A stretch of 26,527 bases of DNA from a virus. How positions within the stretch are numbered: the first letter of the stretch is position 1; each line of letters opens with the position of its first letter. Positions 6,919-14,016 of this stretch are shown here, one piece after another. A program made the translations under genes and the position numbers. The notes beneath the pieces were generated by a model that saw only the letters and a list, made by a program, of their open reading frames with translations, was not told the DNA's origin and searched no databases. The stretch lies in the IMG/VR virus record IMGVR_UViG_3300032291_002545, positions 1 to 26,527 of that record, one strand, 5' to 3'.

Positions 6919-6948
6919 AGTATAACACAAAATTTTATCAAAAGTCAA
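6919..6948 (-). promoter_or_regulatory. Sigma70-like promoter of the lysozyme gene
   Basis: Read on the - strand: TTGACT (complement of 6943-6948), an 18-base spacer and TATACT (complement of 6919-6924), with TGT forming an extended -10. It diverges from the + strand promoter at 6959. Confidence 0.75.
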
Positions 6949-6958
6949 CTTTAGAGGG

Positions 6959-6967
6959 TGGTATAAT
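6959..6967 (+). promoter_or_regulatory. Extended -10 promoter TGGTATAAT
   Basis: TGG at 6959-6961 and TATAAT at 6962-6967, ending 7 bases before ATG 6975. There is no ribosome site, so the transcript is probably leaderless. No consensus -35 is seen. Confidence 0.65.
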
Positions 6968-6974
6968 AAAGATT

Positions 6975-7553
6975 ATGGCTACAGGCAGATCAATTAACTA
7001 TCCTAATATGAAGTATCCTCTTGCGTCAGATCCTGTAAATGTGCATGGAGATATTAAAACATTAGTAGATGCTTTAAATGATATTTTGCCACCGCTAGGA
7101 ATGACAGGTGTCACATCGCTTGTAAGAAATGCAAGTTCTTCAACTCCTATTTTGGCAGGAACTCCAGTTTTTATTTCTGGAACAGTCTCCTATAATGGAC
7201 AAATGGTTCCAACTGTATTAAAATATGATCCATCAAGCCCTACTCACAATCCAGATGTTCCCATACTTGGTTTAATGCAATCAGACATGCTTGCTGCTGG
7301 AGATGAAGATAGAGGAAACGGAACTGTTGTAGTTTCTGGAATTATACAAATGAATACAAGTCAACTAGGAGTTGCTGGAACAAAAATATATGTGGGAGTT
7401 AATGGATCTCTTGTTTCAGGACGACCAACTACTGGCCCAGCAAGATATGTTGGAGTAGTTGGAGTTTCAGGATTAAAAACAAATGGCGGAATGATAATTG
7501 TTCAAACAAAAGGAAACGGTACTTGGGGAGCACTCAAGGACGGTTTATCGTGA
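6975..7553 (+). CDS. Putative virion (fibre/baseplate-like) beta-rich protein
   Basis: This is a 192-residue protein. The start is set at 6975 because the frame upstream runs antisense to the lysozyme leader, while the TGGTATAAT promoter ends 7 bases before this ATG. The middle and C-terminal part is Gly/Val-rich with regular beta strands (GTPVFISGTVS, GTVVVSGIIQMN, GTKIYVGVNGSLVSG, RYVGVVGVSG), like small phage trunk, fibre or decoration proteins. It opens a run of small proteins leading into large fibres, so a virion role is likely. The exact function is not recognised. Its TGA stop is also used as the TGn of the next promoter. Confidence 0.65.
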   Translation: MATGRSINYPNMKYPLASDPVNVHGDIKTLVDALNDILPPLGMTGVTSLVRNASSSTPILAGTPVFISGTVSYNGQMVPTVLKYDPSSPTHNPDVPILGLMQSDMLAAGDEDRGNGTVVVSGIIQMNTSQLGVAGTKIYVGVNGSLVSGRPTTGPARYVGVVGVSGLKTNGGMIIVQTKGNGTWGALKDGLS

Positions 7554-7559
7554 TATAAT
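7551..7559 (+). promoter_or_regulatory. Extended -10 promoter TGATATAAT overlapping a stop codon
   Basis: The stop TGA (7551-7553) is followed directly by TATAAT (7554-7559). The next ATG is at 7566, six bases after the -10, with no ribosome site, so the transcript is probably leaderless. Confidence 0.65.
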
Positions 7560-7565
7560 AACATT

Positions 7566-7976
7566 ATGGCAACTTTAAGAGGATCTCAGTCACTATACAA
7601 TATTGGAAACCCACCACCAACAGTTATTTGGACTGTGGTTCGTGGAGATACTTCTGGATTTAAGGTTTATGTAACTGATGATGCCAAAGAGCCTTTAATT
7701 TTAAAAGGTCCTGGGTCTGAATGGGATATTGCTATGAAGATTAAAAGACCAAATTCTACTCCTGGAGTAATTACAGATAATGCTACAACAATAATGGCTT
7801 TACATCCAGTTGCAGATGAAGATGATCTAGTTGGAGAGTTTACAGTTTGGCTTACAGCAGAAGAATCCAATGTCTTACAAACAGGAGACATCTTTGATAT
7901 TCAGGTTAGCGATCCATCAAGAGTTTGGACAGTTTGCCAGGGTAGCATGAAGATTCTTGAAGATGTAACAGATTAA
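7566..7976 (+). CDS. Baseplate/upper-fibre-like virion protein
   Basis: This 136-residue protein has the pattern of small phage baseplate-attached domains (BppU N-terminal-like). It has a strand around WTVVRGDTSGFKVYVTD, a central IAMKIKRP segment, then GEFTVWLTAEES, LQTGDIFDIQVSDPS and a final strand TVCQGSMKILEDVT. This order (input from a value/function pair, a limit on the slope, then a declared phase and a closing strand ending in DVT) is typical of the family as I remember it. The ATG is only six bases from the -10. The stop overlaps the following start (TAATG), so the next gene is coupled. Assignment is by pattern only. Confidence 0.6.
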   Translation: MATLRGSQSLYNIGNPPPTVIWTVVRGDTSGFKVYVTDDAKEPLILKGPGSEWDIAMKIKRPNSTPGVITDNATTIMALHPVADEDDLVGEFTVWLTAEESNVLQTGDIFDIQVSDPSRVWTVCQGSMKILEDVTD

Positions 7977-8200
7977 TGGCAACAGCATTAATACTTGATG
8001 AACTTAATGGTAAAACCAAAAGAATTTTTCCTATTGACTATCCTTTAATTCAAGTAGAAGATTTTACAAGAAACACATTAGTAACGGATATACTGCCATT
8101 TAGGGTTAAGTTTTCAGCCATTCAGATTGTGGCTATTGGTTTGGGAAATACCCCAGGAATTCCTCTGCAGGTTATTGGCTACAGCAACTATATTCTTTAA
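7976..8200 (+). CDS. Small protein of unknown function
   Basis: I do not recognise this 74-residue protein. It begins MATALILDELNGKTKRIFPIDYPL and is beta-rich and hydrophobic toward the end, without a clear membrane helix. The start overlaps the stop of the preceding gene by one base (TAATG), so it is translated by coupling. A small accessory virion protein is the most likely role given the neighbours. An AT-only hairpin (8196-8213) covers its stop codon. Confidence 0.6.
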   Translation: MATALILDELNGKTKRIFPIDYPLIQVEDFTRNTLVTDILPFRVKFSAIQIVAIGLGNTPGIPLQVIGYSNYIL

Positions 8201-8218
8201 TAGTCTTATTAAAACACA

Positions 8219-8227
8219 TGTTATAAT
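8219..8227 (+). promoter_or_regulatory. Extended -10 promoter TGTTATAAT
   Basis: TGT at 8219-8221 and TATAAT at 8222-8227, ending six bases before ATG 8234, with no ribosome site. Probably leaderless. Confidence 0.65.
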
Positions 8228-8233
8228 TACGAC

Positions 8234-8680
8234 ATGGCTAAAGTATCAATTCCATCAGTTAAGGCTCTATTCCAAACTGGAGATAGACCAACTCAAGAAA
8301 ACTATGAAGATTTAATCGATACCGCTTCAGCACAGGCAACAGACCTGGGCTCAGCAGGTAACAATGAAAACACAATCAATGGTATTGAGAACGTAACTGT
8401 TGTTGATAACTTTGACGCTACAGTTTGGCGCATGGTCAAGTATATTGTTTCAATATCAAAGACCTCTGCAGGGGACAACAAGTTCTATGCAACCGAACTA
8501 ACAATTCTCGTTGACGGTACAAATGTAAATGTCAGCGAATACGGCACAATCGACAATGATGGGAATATTGGCACCATTAATGTCTCTCGCTCTGGAAATA
8601 CCGTGGCCTTAACAGTCACTCCAGACCCTGCGATCAAGCCAGTCACAGTTCGTTTCGCACGAATTGGACTTAAGGCATAA
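8234..8680 (+). CDS. Short tail-fibre protein
   Basis: This is a 148-residue protein. The N-terminus (SVKALFQTGDRPTQENYEDLIDTA) matches the short entry segment of many phage fibre proteins. The C-terminal part (about residues 60-148) is a beta domain with WRMVKYIVSISK, YATELTILVDG, VSEYGTIDNDGNIGTINV and a closing VTVRFARIGLKA. The same domain, diverged, ends the 660-residue fibre at 8698 (YRSAEYLVKVAYG...MTEYGIVGTNG). This C-terminal fold is common in marine and freshwater phage fibre proteins as I remember them. It is likely a tail-associated adsorption or tip protein. An AAGGAGA ribosome site in the following gap serves the next gene. Confidence 0.7.
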   Translation: MAKVSIPSVKALFQTGDRPTQENYEDLIDTASAQATDLGSAGNNENTINGIENVTVVDNFDATVWRMVKYIVSISKTSAGDNKFYATELTILVDGTNVNVSEYGTIDNDGNIGTINVSRSGNTVALTVTPDPAIKPVTVRFARIGLKA

Positions 8681-8697
8681 CTAAGGAGATATAAAAA

Positions 8698-10680
8698 ATG
8701 GCAACAGTAAATAAAGATTTTAAAATTAAGAGTGGCTTAATTGTTGAAGGTACAACAGCGACAGTTAACGGTTTTGACGTTCTTACAAAGAAACAACCAG
8801 ATCAAGACTACATTGTTGGTCTTATCGGCGGTACAGCAACATCTGCTAATGAAGCAGACAAGGTTGTAAAGCGTGATGCTAATGGTAACTTTGCTGCAAC
8901 TCAGGTTACAGCAGATCTAGTCGGTGACGTAACTGGTCAAGTATCAGATATTTCAAACCACTCAACAACAAATCTTACAGAAGGTACAAACCTTTACTTC
9001 ACAGAACGAAGAGCACAAGATGCACTAGCAGGAACAATTTCTGGAGTAACATCAGCAACAGCAACTAATCTTGCAACTCACGAAGCAGATACATCAACAC
9101 ACGGTGTAACTGGAGCAATTGTTGGTACAACAGATACACAAACATTAACAAATAAGACTATTGGAGATACACTTAACTTCACTGGCGCAGGAGCAATGAC
9201 AATCAATTCTGATTCTCATATCGTTCTTACTCCAGCAGCAGGATCTTCTGTTAAGTGGGGTTCAGATGTTCTTGCAACTCAGGCTTACGCAGATCAGGCA
9301 GAAGCAGATGCAGTCTCAACAGCCTCAGCAGATGCAACCACAAAGGCTAACAACGCAAAGTCAGGTGCAGAAGCAACAGCAGCAGCAGCACTTTCAACTG
9401 CAATCGGTACAGAAGTTGCAGATCGTAACTCAGCAATAACTTCAGCAATTGGAACAGAAATTGCAGATCGTAACTCTGCTATTGCAACTGCTAAAGCACA
9501 GGCTATTGCAGATGCTGCGTCATACACAGATGCAGAAGTTGCAGCACTTGTAGGACAAGCACCAGAACTTCTTGACACACTCAATGAGTTGGCTCAAGCA
9601 ATTGCAGATAATCCAAACTATGCAACTGATGCAGCAGCAGCCGTTGCTGGTAGAGTAGCAAAGTCTGGCGACACAATGACTGGAGATTTAACACTTCCAG
9701 GTGCACCAACATTAAACCTACATGCAGCAACTAAGGGCTACGTAGATGCAGCACAAGCAGCAGCAGAATTATCAGCATCAATAGATGCAACAACTGCAGA
9801 AACAAATGCTAATGCATACACAGATGGAGAAATCACAACTGCTCTTTCAACAGCACAAGGTTATGCCAATACAGCAGAATCAAGTGCAGTAACTACAGCA
9901 AACTCTTACACAGATGGCAGAGAGACAGCAATTACAACTGCTTACCAGACATATGCTGACCAAGCAGAAACAGATGCTAAGGCTTACACAGATACTCGTG
10001 AGACAGCAATTACAACTGCTTACCAGAACTATGCAGATCAGGCTGAAGTAGATGCAAAGGCTTACGCTGATGCACTTGATACAGACGATATTGCAGAAGC
10101 AGGAAACCTATACTTCACAGATGCTCGTGCTAAGTCTTCAGCAACAGACCTTTTGGTTGGTGCAACAAAGACTAACATTACAATTGATGCACAGCCTGGT
10201 GGCGGAATTGTTATCACCGCTGAAAACGGTGTAGCAGATTCTACAACTGATGACCTTGTTGAAGGTGAAGATAATCTTTACTTCACAAATGAACGTGCAG
10301 TAACTGCTCTTCAAGGGGTTACTCCAAACTTTACAGAAGTTGATATAAACTCAGTTTCTAAGCAGTTTGCAGCAACTACTGAAGCACCAACAGCAGGAAT
10401 TCAACTAGCATACAATTTTGAGAAGTCAGTTTATCGTTCAGCAGAATACCTTGTAAAGGTTGCTTATGGAGATCATACAGAAATCTCAAAGGTACTTTTA
10501 ACTCTTGATGCTAATGACAACATTGCTATGACTGAGTATGGGATTGTTGGAACAAATGGTTCAGCATCATCAATCTCAGCACAAATTTCACCGTACATGG
10601 GTGGAAGATTTGTACAACTTATGGTAACAACTGTCAACAATAATTCAACAATTACTGTTGCTGGAACACTACTTAAGTAA
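8698..10680 (+). CDS. Long tail fibre protein
   Basis: This 660-residue protein begins MATVNKDFKIKSGLIVEG, an N-terminal segment shared with the protein at 10716. It has three NLYFT-(E/D/N)xRA motifs typical of fibre shafts, a long Ala-rich helical middle (about 195-455) with repeats such as IGTE(V/I)ADRNSAI and a 26-residue unit containing RETAITTAYQ, and LHAATKGYVDA. It ends in the same C-terminal beta domain as the protein at 8234 (about 555-660). The likely role is an adsorption fibre, trimeric by analogy. AAGGAGA at 8683-8689 supports the start. There is no promoter directly in front, so it is probably read from the promoter at 8219. Confidence 0.85.
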   Translation: MATVNKDFKIKSGLIVEGTTATVNGFDVLTKKQPDQDYIVGLIGGTATSANEADKVVKRDANGNFAATQVTADLVGDVTGQVSDISNHSTTNLTEGTNLYFTERRAQDALAGTISGVTSATATNLATHEADTSTHGVTGAIVGTTDTQTLTNKTIGDTLNFTGAGAMTINSDSHIVLTPAAGSSVKWGSDVLATQAYADQAEADAVSTASADATTKANNAKSGAEATAAAALSTAIGTEVADRNSAITSAIGTEIADRNSAIATAKAQAIADAASYTDAEVAALVGQAPELLDTLNELAQAIADNPNYATDAAAAVAGRVAKSGDTMTGDLTLPGAPTLNLHAATKGYVDAAQAAAELSASIDATTAETNANAYTDGEITTALSTAQGYANTAESSAVTTANSYTDGRETAITTAYQTYADQAETDAKAYTDTRETAITTAYQNYADQAEVDAKAYADALDTDDIAEAGNLYFTDARAKSSATDLLVGATKTNITIDAQPGGGIVITAENGVADSTTDDLVEGEDNLYFTNERAVTALQGVTPNFTEVDINSVSKQFAATTEAPTAGIQLAYNFEKSVYRSAEYLVKVAYGDHTEISKVLLTLDANDNIAMTEYGIVGTNGSASSISAQISPYMGGRFVQLMVTTVNNNSTITVAGTLLK

Positions 10681-10715
10681 TAAAAAATAAAAATAGTTGG
10701 AAGAAGGAGTAGTAA

Positions 10716-11171
10716 ATGACAACAGTCGACAAAGACTTCAGAGTCAAGAATGGACTAGTCGTAGCAAACGGCGGTACATTCGGAGGTGCAGTAACAGTAG
10801 GGGAACCAACCCTTGCTTCACATGCAGCAACTAAGGAGTACGTAGATTCATTAACAGGATCTATGGCTGTTGGTCCAACTGCTCCTTCTTCACCAACTAA
10901 CGGAACACAGTGGTTAGACACTCTAACCAACAGAGTTAATTTTTATTATGGCGGAACTTGGTATACCCAAGCAACCATAGATGATACAAATAATATTCCA
11001 GATCACATTCATGATACAGCAATTGATGGCACAGGCCTAATTGTAAGCATGTTCGTAGATTCTGGGTTTTTTGATAGCCCAATGACTTCTGTTTCAGATT
11101 CTGGAAATGCATCAGACACAGAGTTTACTTCTACCAGAGACGGCGGAATAGCAATAGATAACTTCAATTAA
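10716..11171 (+). CDS. Short tail fibre-related protein
   Basis: This 151-residue protein shares its start (DKDFRVKNGLVV) and the motif ASHAATKEYVDS with the long fibre upstream. It then has PTNGTQWLDTLTNRVNFYYGGTWYTQ, a motif of a small beta domain often found in phage fibres. It looks like a short or truncated fibre, or a separate distal subunit, produced by duplication of the 8698 N-terminus. The ribosome site GAAGGAG (10702-10708) precedes the ATG. It is likely co-transcribed with 8698. Confidence 0.7.
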   Translation: MTTVDKDFRVKNGLVVANGGTFGGAVTVGEPTLASHAATKEYVDSLTGSMAVGPTAPSSPTNGTQWLDTLTNRVNFYYGGTWYTQATIDDTNNIPDHIHDTAIDGTGLIVSMFVDSGFFDSPMTSVSDSGNASDTEFTSTRDGGIAIDNFN

Positions 11172-11179
11172 AAATTGGA

Positions 11180-11188
11180 TGTTATAAT
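11180..11188 (+). promoter_or_regulatory. Extended -10 promoter TGTTATAAT
   Basis: TGT at 11180-11182 and TATAAT at 11183-11188. Transcription should start near 11195 and give a leader of about 34 bases that opens with the hairpin at 11200-11214. Confidence 0.6.
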
Positions 11189-11199
11189 AATATAAGTAA

Positions 11200-11214
11200 A
11201 TGGGCAGCCCCCAT
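11200..11214 (+). promoter_or_regulatory. 5' leader hairpin with GCAGCCC core (copy 1)
   Basis: ATGGG-CAGCC-CCCAT: a five-pair stem with a five-base loop, directly followed by TAAGGAG. It has the same core (GCAGCCC), the same position between promoter and ribosome site, and a different but pairing stem compared with copy 2 at 12033-12047. Confidence 0.65.
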
Positions 11215-11228
11215 AAGGAGAAAAATAA

Positions 11229-11993
11229 ATGGCAGTAAGACAACAGCAACGAAGAGGCACTGCAGCGCAGTGGACATCTGCAAACCCAATCCTATCACCA
11301 GGAGAAATTGGTTTTGAAATTGATACAAATAAATTTAAGATTGGTGATGGAACAACTCGCTGGGCCTCCCTAATCTACTTTACCGCAGACGCAGCAGGAG
11401 CGATTGAAGACTTAATTGGTGGTGCTCCAGGCCTTCTAGATACACTTAACGAACTAGCAGCAGCAGTTGGCGACGATGCAAACTTTTTCTCTACAGTAAC
11501 AACAAACATTGCAACTGCTAAGTCGGAGGCTATATCTACAGCATCAGCAGATGCTACTACAAAGGCTAACGCAGCAAAGACTGCTGCAGAGGCCACAGCG
11601 TCAGCAGATGCTACTACAAAGGCTAACGCAGCAAAGACTGCTGCAGAGGCCACAGCGTCAGCAGATGCAACTACAAAGGCAGCAAATGCTAAGTCAGAAG
11701 CAATCTCTGTATCAGCAGCAGATGCTACTGCAAAAGCAAACGCTGCAGCAGAAGCAGCAATCGCTGCAGCAGCAACAGACGCTACATCCAAGGTTGCTAC
11801 AGAAACAACTGCTCGTAACACAGCACTTGATCTAAAAGCACCAAAGGATTCACCAACTTTTACTGGAACACCTTTAGCACCAACTGCTTCAGTTGGAACT
11901 GATACAACACAAGTTGCCACAACAGCATTTGTTAAGGCAGCAATAGAAGATATTGCAAGTCTAAACCTTGTCCTTGATGGCGGGGGAGTTTAA
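11229..11993 (+). CDS. Tail fibre with Mtd-type N-terminal domain
   Basis: This is a 254-residue protein. Residues 1-50 (MAVRQQQRRGTAAQWTSANP...LSPGEIGFEIDTNKFKIGDGTTRW) match the N-terminal domain found in Bordetella phage major tropism determinant and many other fibres, which anchors the fibre to the baseplate. Then comes LLDTLNELAAAV, a long Ala-rich coiled-coil region with a 19-residue repeat (ASADATTKANAAKTAAEAT), and a C-terminal segment SPTFTGTPLAPTASVGTDTTQVATTAFVKAA, the classic phage fibre repeat. It ends shortly after, with no large tip domain, so it may be a shaft piece that pairs with another subunit. AAGGAG at 11215-11220 is the ribosome site. A paralogue follows at 12063. Confidence 0.8.
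   Translation: MAVRQQQRRGTAAQWTSANPILSPGEIGFEIDTNKFKIGDGTTRWASLIYFTADAAGAIEDLIGGAPGLLDTLNELAAAVGDDANFFSTVTTNIATAKSEAISTASADATTKANAAKTAAEATASADATTKANAAKTAAEATASADATTKAANAKSEAISVSAADATAKANAAAEAAIAAAATDATSKVATETTARNTALDLKAPKDSPTFTGTPLAPTASVGTDTTQVATTAFVKAAIEDIASLNLVLDGGGV
11544..11680 (+). repeat. 57-bp tandem repeat in the fibre shaft
   Basis: Two identical copies (11544-11600 and 11601-11657) are followed by a 23-base partial copy with one mismatch (11658-11680). The unit keeps the frame and encodes a 19-residue Ala-rich coiled-coil segment, so copy number could change the shaft length without a frameshift. Perfect identity suggests recent duplication. Confidence 0.9.
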
Positions 11994-12011
11994 GATAATG
12001 CAAGAACTTAG

Positions 12012-12020
12012 TGGTATAAT
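12012..12020 (+). promoter_or_regulatory. Extended -10 promoter TGGTATAAT
   Basis: TGG at 12012-12014 and TATAAT at 12015-12020. The predicted start near 12027 gives a leader of about 36 bases carrying the hairpin at 12033-12047. Confidence 0.65.
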
Positions 12021-12032
12021 TACAAAGAATAC

Positions 12033-12047
12033 GTACGCAGCCCGTAC
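12033..12047 (+). promoter_or_regulatory. 5' leader hairpin with GCAGCCC core (copy 2)
   Basis: GTACG-CAGCC-CGTAC, a five-pair stem with the same loop as copy 1, directly followed by TAAGGAG. The core GCAGCCC is the same, while the four outer stem bases on each side differ from copy 1 and still pair. Confidence 0.65.
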
Positions 12048-12062
12048 TAAGGAGAACTAAAC

Positions 12063-13994
12063 ATGGCAACAAGAATGCAACAGCGAAGAGGATTGCAAGC
12101 CCAATGGACGGCAGCAAACCCAGTATTGGCAGCAGGTGAAATCGGTTTTGAAACTGATACCCGTAAATTTAAAATGGGTGATGGAACACGCACATGGTCC
12201 CAGTTAGAGTATTTTGCTAATGCAGCAGAACTTACAGCAGCGATTCAATCAGTTGTTGGCATGGCTCCAGAAACTCTAAACACTTTGTCAGAGATCGCAG
12301 CAGCGCTAGACAATAATGAAGACTTCTTGTCAGCCCTAGTGACAAAGACAGAATTTGATTCTGGCACACTTAATGCAGCAGCAAGCATCCAGAGTCTAAG
12401 CAACTCAGTATTTTCAGCAATTACAACTCATACAGAGAAGACAACAAACGTACATGGTATTTCAGATACCTCCCTTCTAGCAACCACAGCAAATGTGGCA
12501 AATGCCAAGACAGAGGCAATCACAGCAGCAGGATTAGCAGCAGATACAAAGGTATCAACCGCAGTAGAAGCACTTACAAAGTCTTCAGTAGGACTTGGAA
12601 ATGTTGACAATACAGCAGATGCTGACAAGCCTGTTTCTTCAGCACAGACACTTGCAATTAATACATCAAGAGCAGATGCTGTGGAAGAGGCACTAGGAGA
12701 AACAGATAACAAGATTTCTGATCACGCATCAATACAAACAAGTGTGCACGGAATTACAAATGCAGCAAACCTTGTATACGTAGCAGATCTTGAAGATGCA
12801 GTTTCTGCTCACAACGATCTAACACTAAATGTTCACGGTATCGCAAACACAGCAGATCTTGCACTTAAGTCAGAAGTTGCAGCAGTAACAAAGGCTACAA
12901 TTGGTCTTGCTTCTGTTGATAACACAGCAGATGACTCAAAGCCAGTATCTACAGCACAAGCATTAGCAATTGATACTGCAAAGACTGAAGCAATTACAGA
13001 TGCAGGCGCAGCAGCAGATACAAAGATTTCAGATCACAATCTTGAAACACAGAATGTCCATGGCATTGCAGACACACAAGATTTGGTAACTCAGACAGAT
13101 CTTTCAACTGCTATTCTAGGTGTGACTATAGACATGTCATCATTTGCTGGTGCAGGAATTGATTGGAATGCAGTCAGCGAAGAATTTGATATAGACAGCA
13201 CAGTTGCGACAAAGACATATACAGATGGCGCTGTTTCAACACACGAAGCAGACACAACATCTGTTCACGGTATCTCAGATACAACACAATTAGCATATAA
13301 GAATGCAGCAAACCAAACATTTACAGGCAACATGGAAGTTGACGGTAACATGGTTGTTGACGGAAACCTAACAGTTAACGGTACACAGTTTAGCGCATCT
13401 GCAACATCTATCACAATCGAAGATAACCTAGTCCAACTTGCTCACCAAAATGCAGCAAATACAGTTGACCTAGGTATTGTGGTTGGATACAATGATGGTG
13501 CAAACAAGCACTCAGGTATCGTAAGAGATGTTTCTGCAGACAAGTGGAAGTTGTTTAAGGGAGTTACAACAGAACCTTCAACAACAGTAGACTTTACACA
13601 GGGATCACTTGATGCACTACAGGTTGGAGCACTTGAAGCAACAACCGTAACTCCATCATCTGGTATCGTATTTTCAGACGGAACACAGACAAAGTTGGGA
13701 GTTCCATCTGTAACAACAATTGCATCAGAGGTTGCTTCTAACACAACTCTTGCAGCAGGTGAAGCAGATAAGTTTATTCCACTAAATGGTGCAGTAACAA
13801 TTACCCTTCCTTCAACTGGATATTCAACTGGACAGTCAATCGACTTCTGGCAAAGCACTGGAACAGGTGCACAGTTTGCTAACGCAAATGGTGTAGTTGG
13901 AACACCAGGACTTAAGTTTAGAACTACAAACTCAGTTGTAACAGCACTAAAAATTTCAACAGGATGGCTAGTCTTCGGCGACTTGTCCCTGTAA
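12063..13994 (+). CDS. Long tail fibre with Mtd-type N-terminal domain
   Basis: This is a 643-residue protein. Residues 1-50 (MATRMQQRRGLQAQWTAANP...AGEIGFETDTRKFKMGDGTRTW) give the same anchoring domain as the preceding gene. The shaft has five related VHGI(S/T/A)(D/N)T-type repeats and two copies of the fibre repeat (SVGLGNVDNTADADKPVSSAQ and TIGLASVDNTADDSKPVSTAQ). Next is a region with GNMEVDGNMVVDGNLTVNG beta-helix-like repeats. The distal part (about 450-643) is a beta-rich domain (IVVGYNDGANKHSGIVRD...) that may carry receptor contacts. It is a likely adsorption fibre. The start follows AAGGAGA. The leader and N-terminus are duplicated from, or with, 11229. Confidence 0.85.
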   Translation: MATRMQQRRGLQAQWTAANPVLAAGEIGFETDTRKFKMGDGTRTWSQLEYFANAAELTAAIQSVVGMAPETLNTLSEIAAALDNNEDFLSALVTKTEFDSGTLNAAASIQSLSNSVFSAITTHTEKTTNVHGISDTSLLATTANVANAKTEAITAAGLAADTKVSTAVEALTKSSVGLGNVDNTADADKPVSSAQTLAINTSRADAVEEALGETDNKISDHASIQTSVHGITNAANLVYVADLEDAVSAHNDLTLNVHGIANTADLALKSEVAAVTKATIGLASVDNTADDSKPVSTAQALAIDTAKTEAITDAGAAADTKISDHNLETQNVHGIADTQDLVTQTDLSTAILGVTIDMSSFAGAGIDWNAVSEEFDIDSTVATKTYTDGAVSTHEADTTSVHGISDTTQLAYKNAANQTFTGNMEVDGNMVVDGNLTVNGTQFSASATSITIEDNLVQLAHQNAANTVDLGIVVGYNDGANKHSGIVRDVSADKWKLFKGVTTEPSTTVDFTQGSLDALQVGALEATTVTPSSGIVFSDGTQTKLGVPSVTTIASEVASNTTLAAGEADKFIPLNGAVTITLPSTGYSTGQSIDFWQSTGTGAQFANANGVVGTPGLKFRTTNSVVTALKISTGWLVFGDLSL

Positions 13995-14016
13995 TAAAAA
14001 TTAAAGGAGAATAACC

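Noticed and set aside
6756-6974. In-frame upstream extension of the gene at 6975, with a hydrophobic N-terminus
   Set aside because: It lies antisense to the lysozyme signal-peptide region and its leader, and has no ribosome site. The TGGTATAAT promoter at 6959-6967 lies inside it, so the real start is 6975.
8196-8213. TTTAATA/TATTAAA hairpin as a terminator
   Set aside because: The stem is A/T only, with no T-run after it; such pairings are expected by chance in AT-rich DNA.
11375-11920. Long antisense open frame in the fibre gene
   Set aside because: It arises from the Ala-rich codon pattern of the coiled coil on the other strand; there is no ribosome site or promoter.
11229-13994. Diversity-generating retroelement, suggested by the Mtd-type domain
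   Set aside because: The Mtd similarity is only in the anchoring N-terminal domain. No reverse transcriptase, template repeat or C-type lectin variable region is visible in the window.
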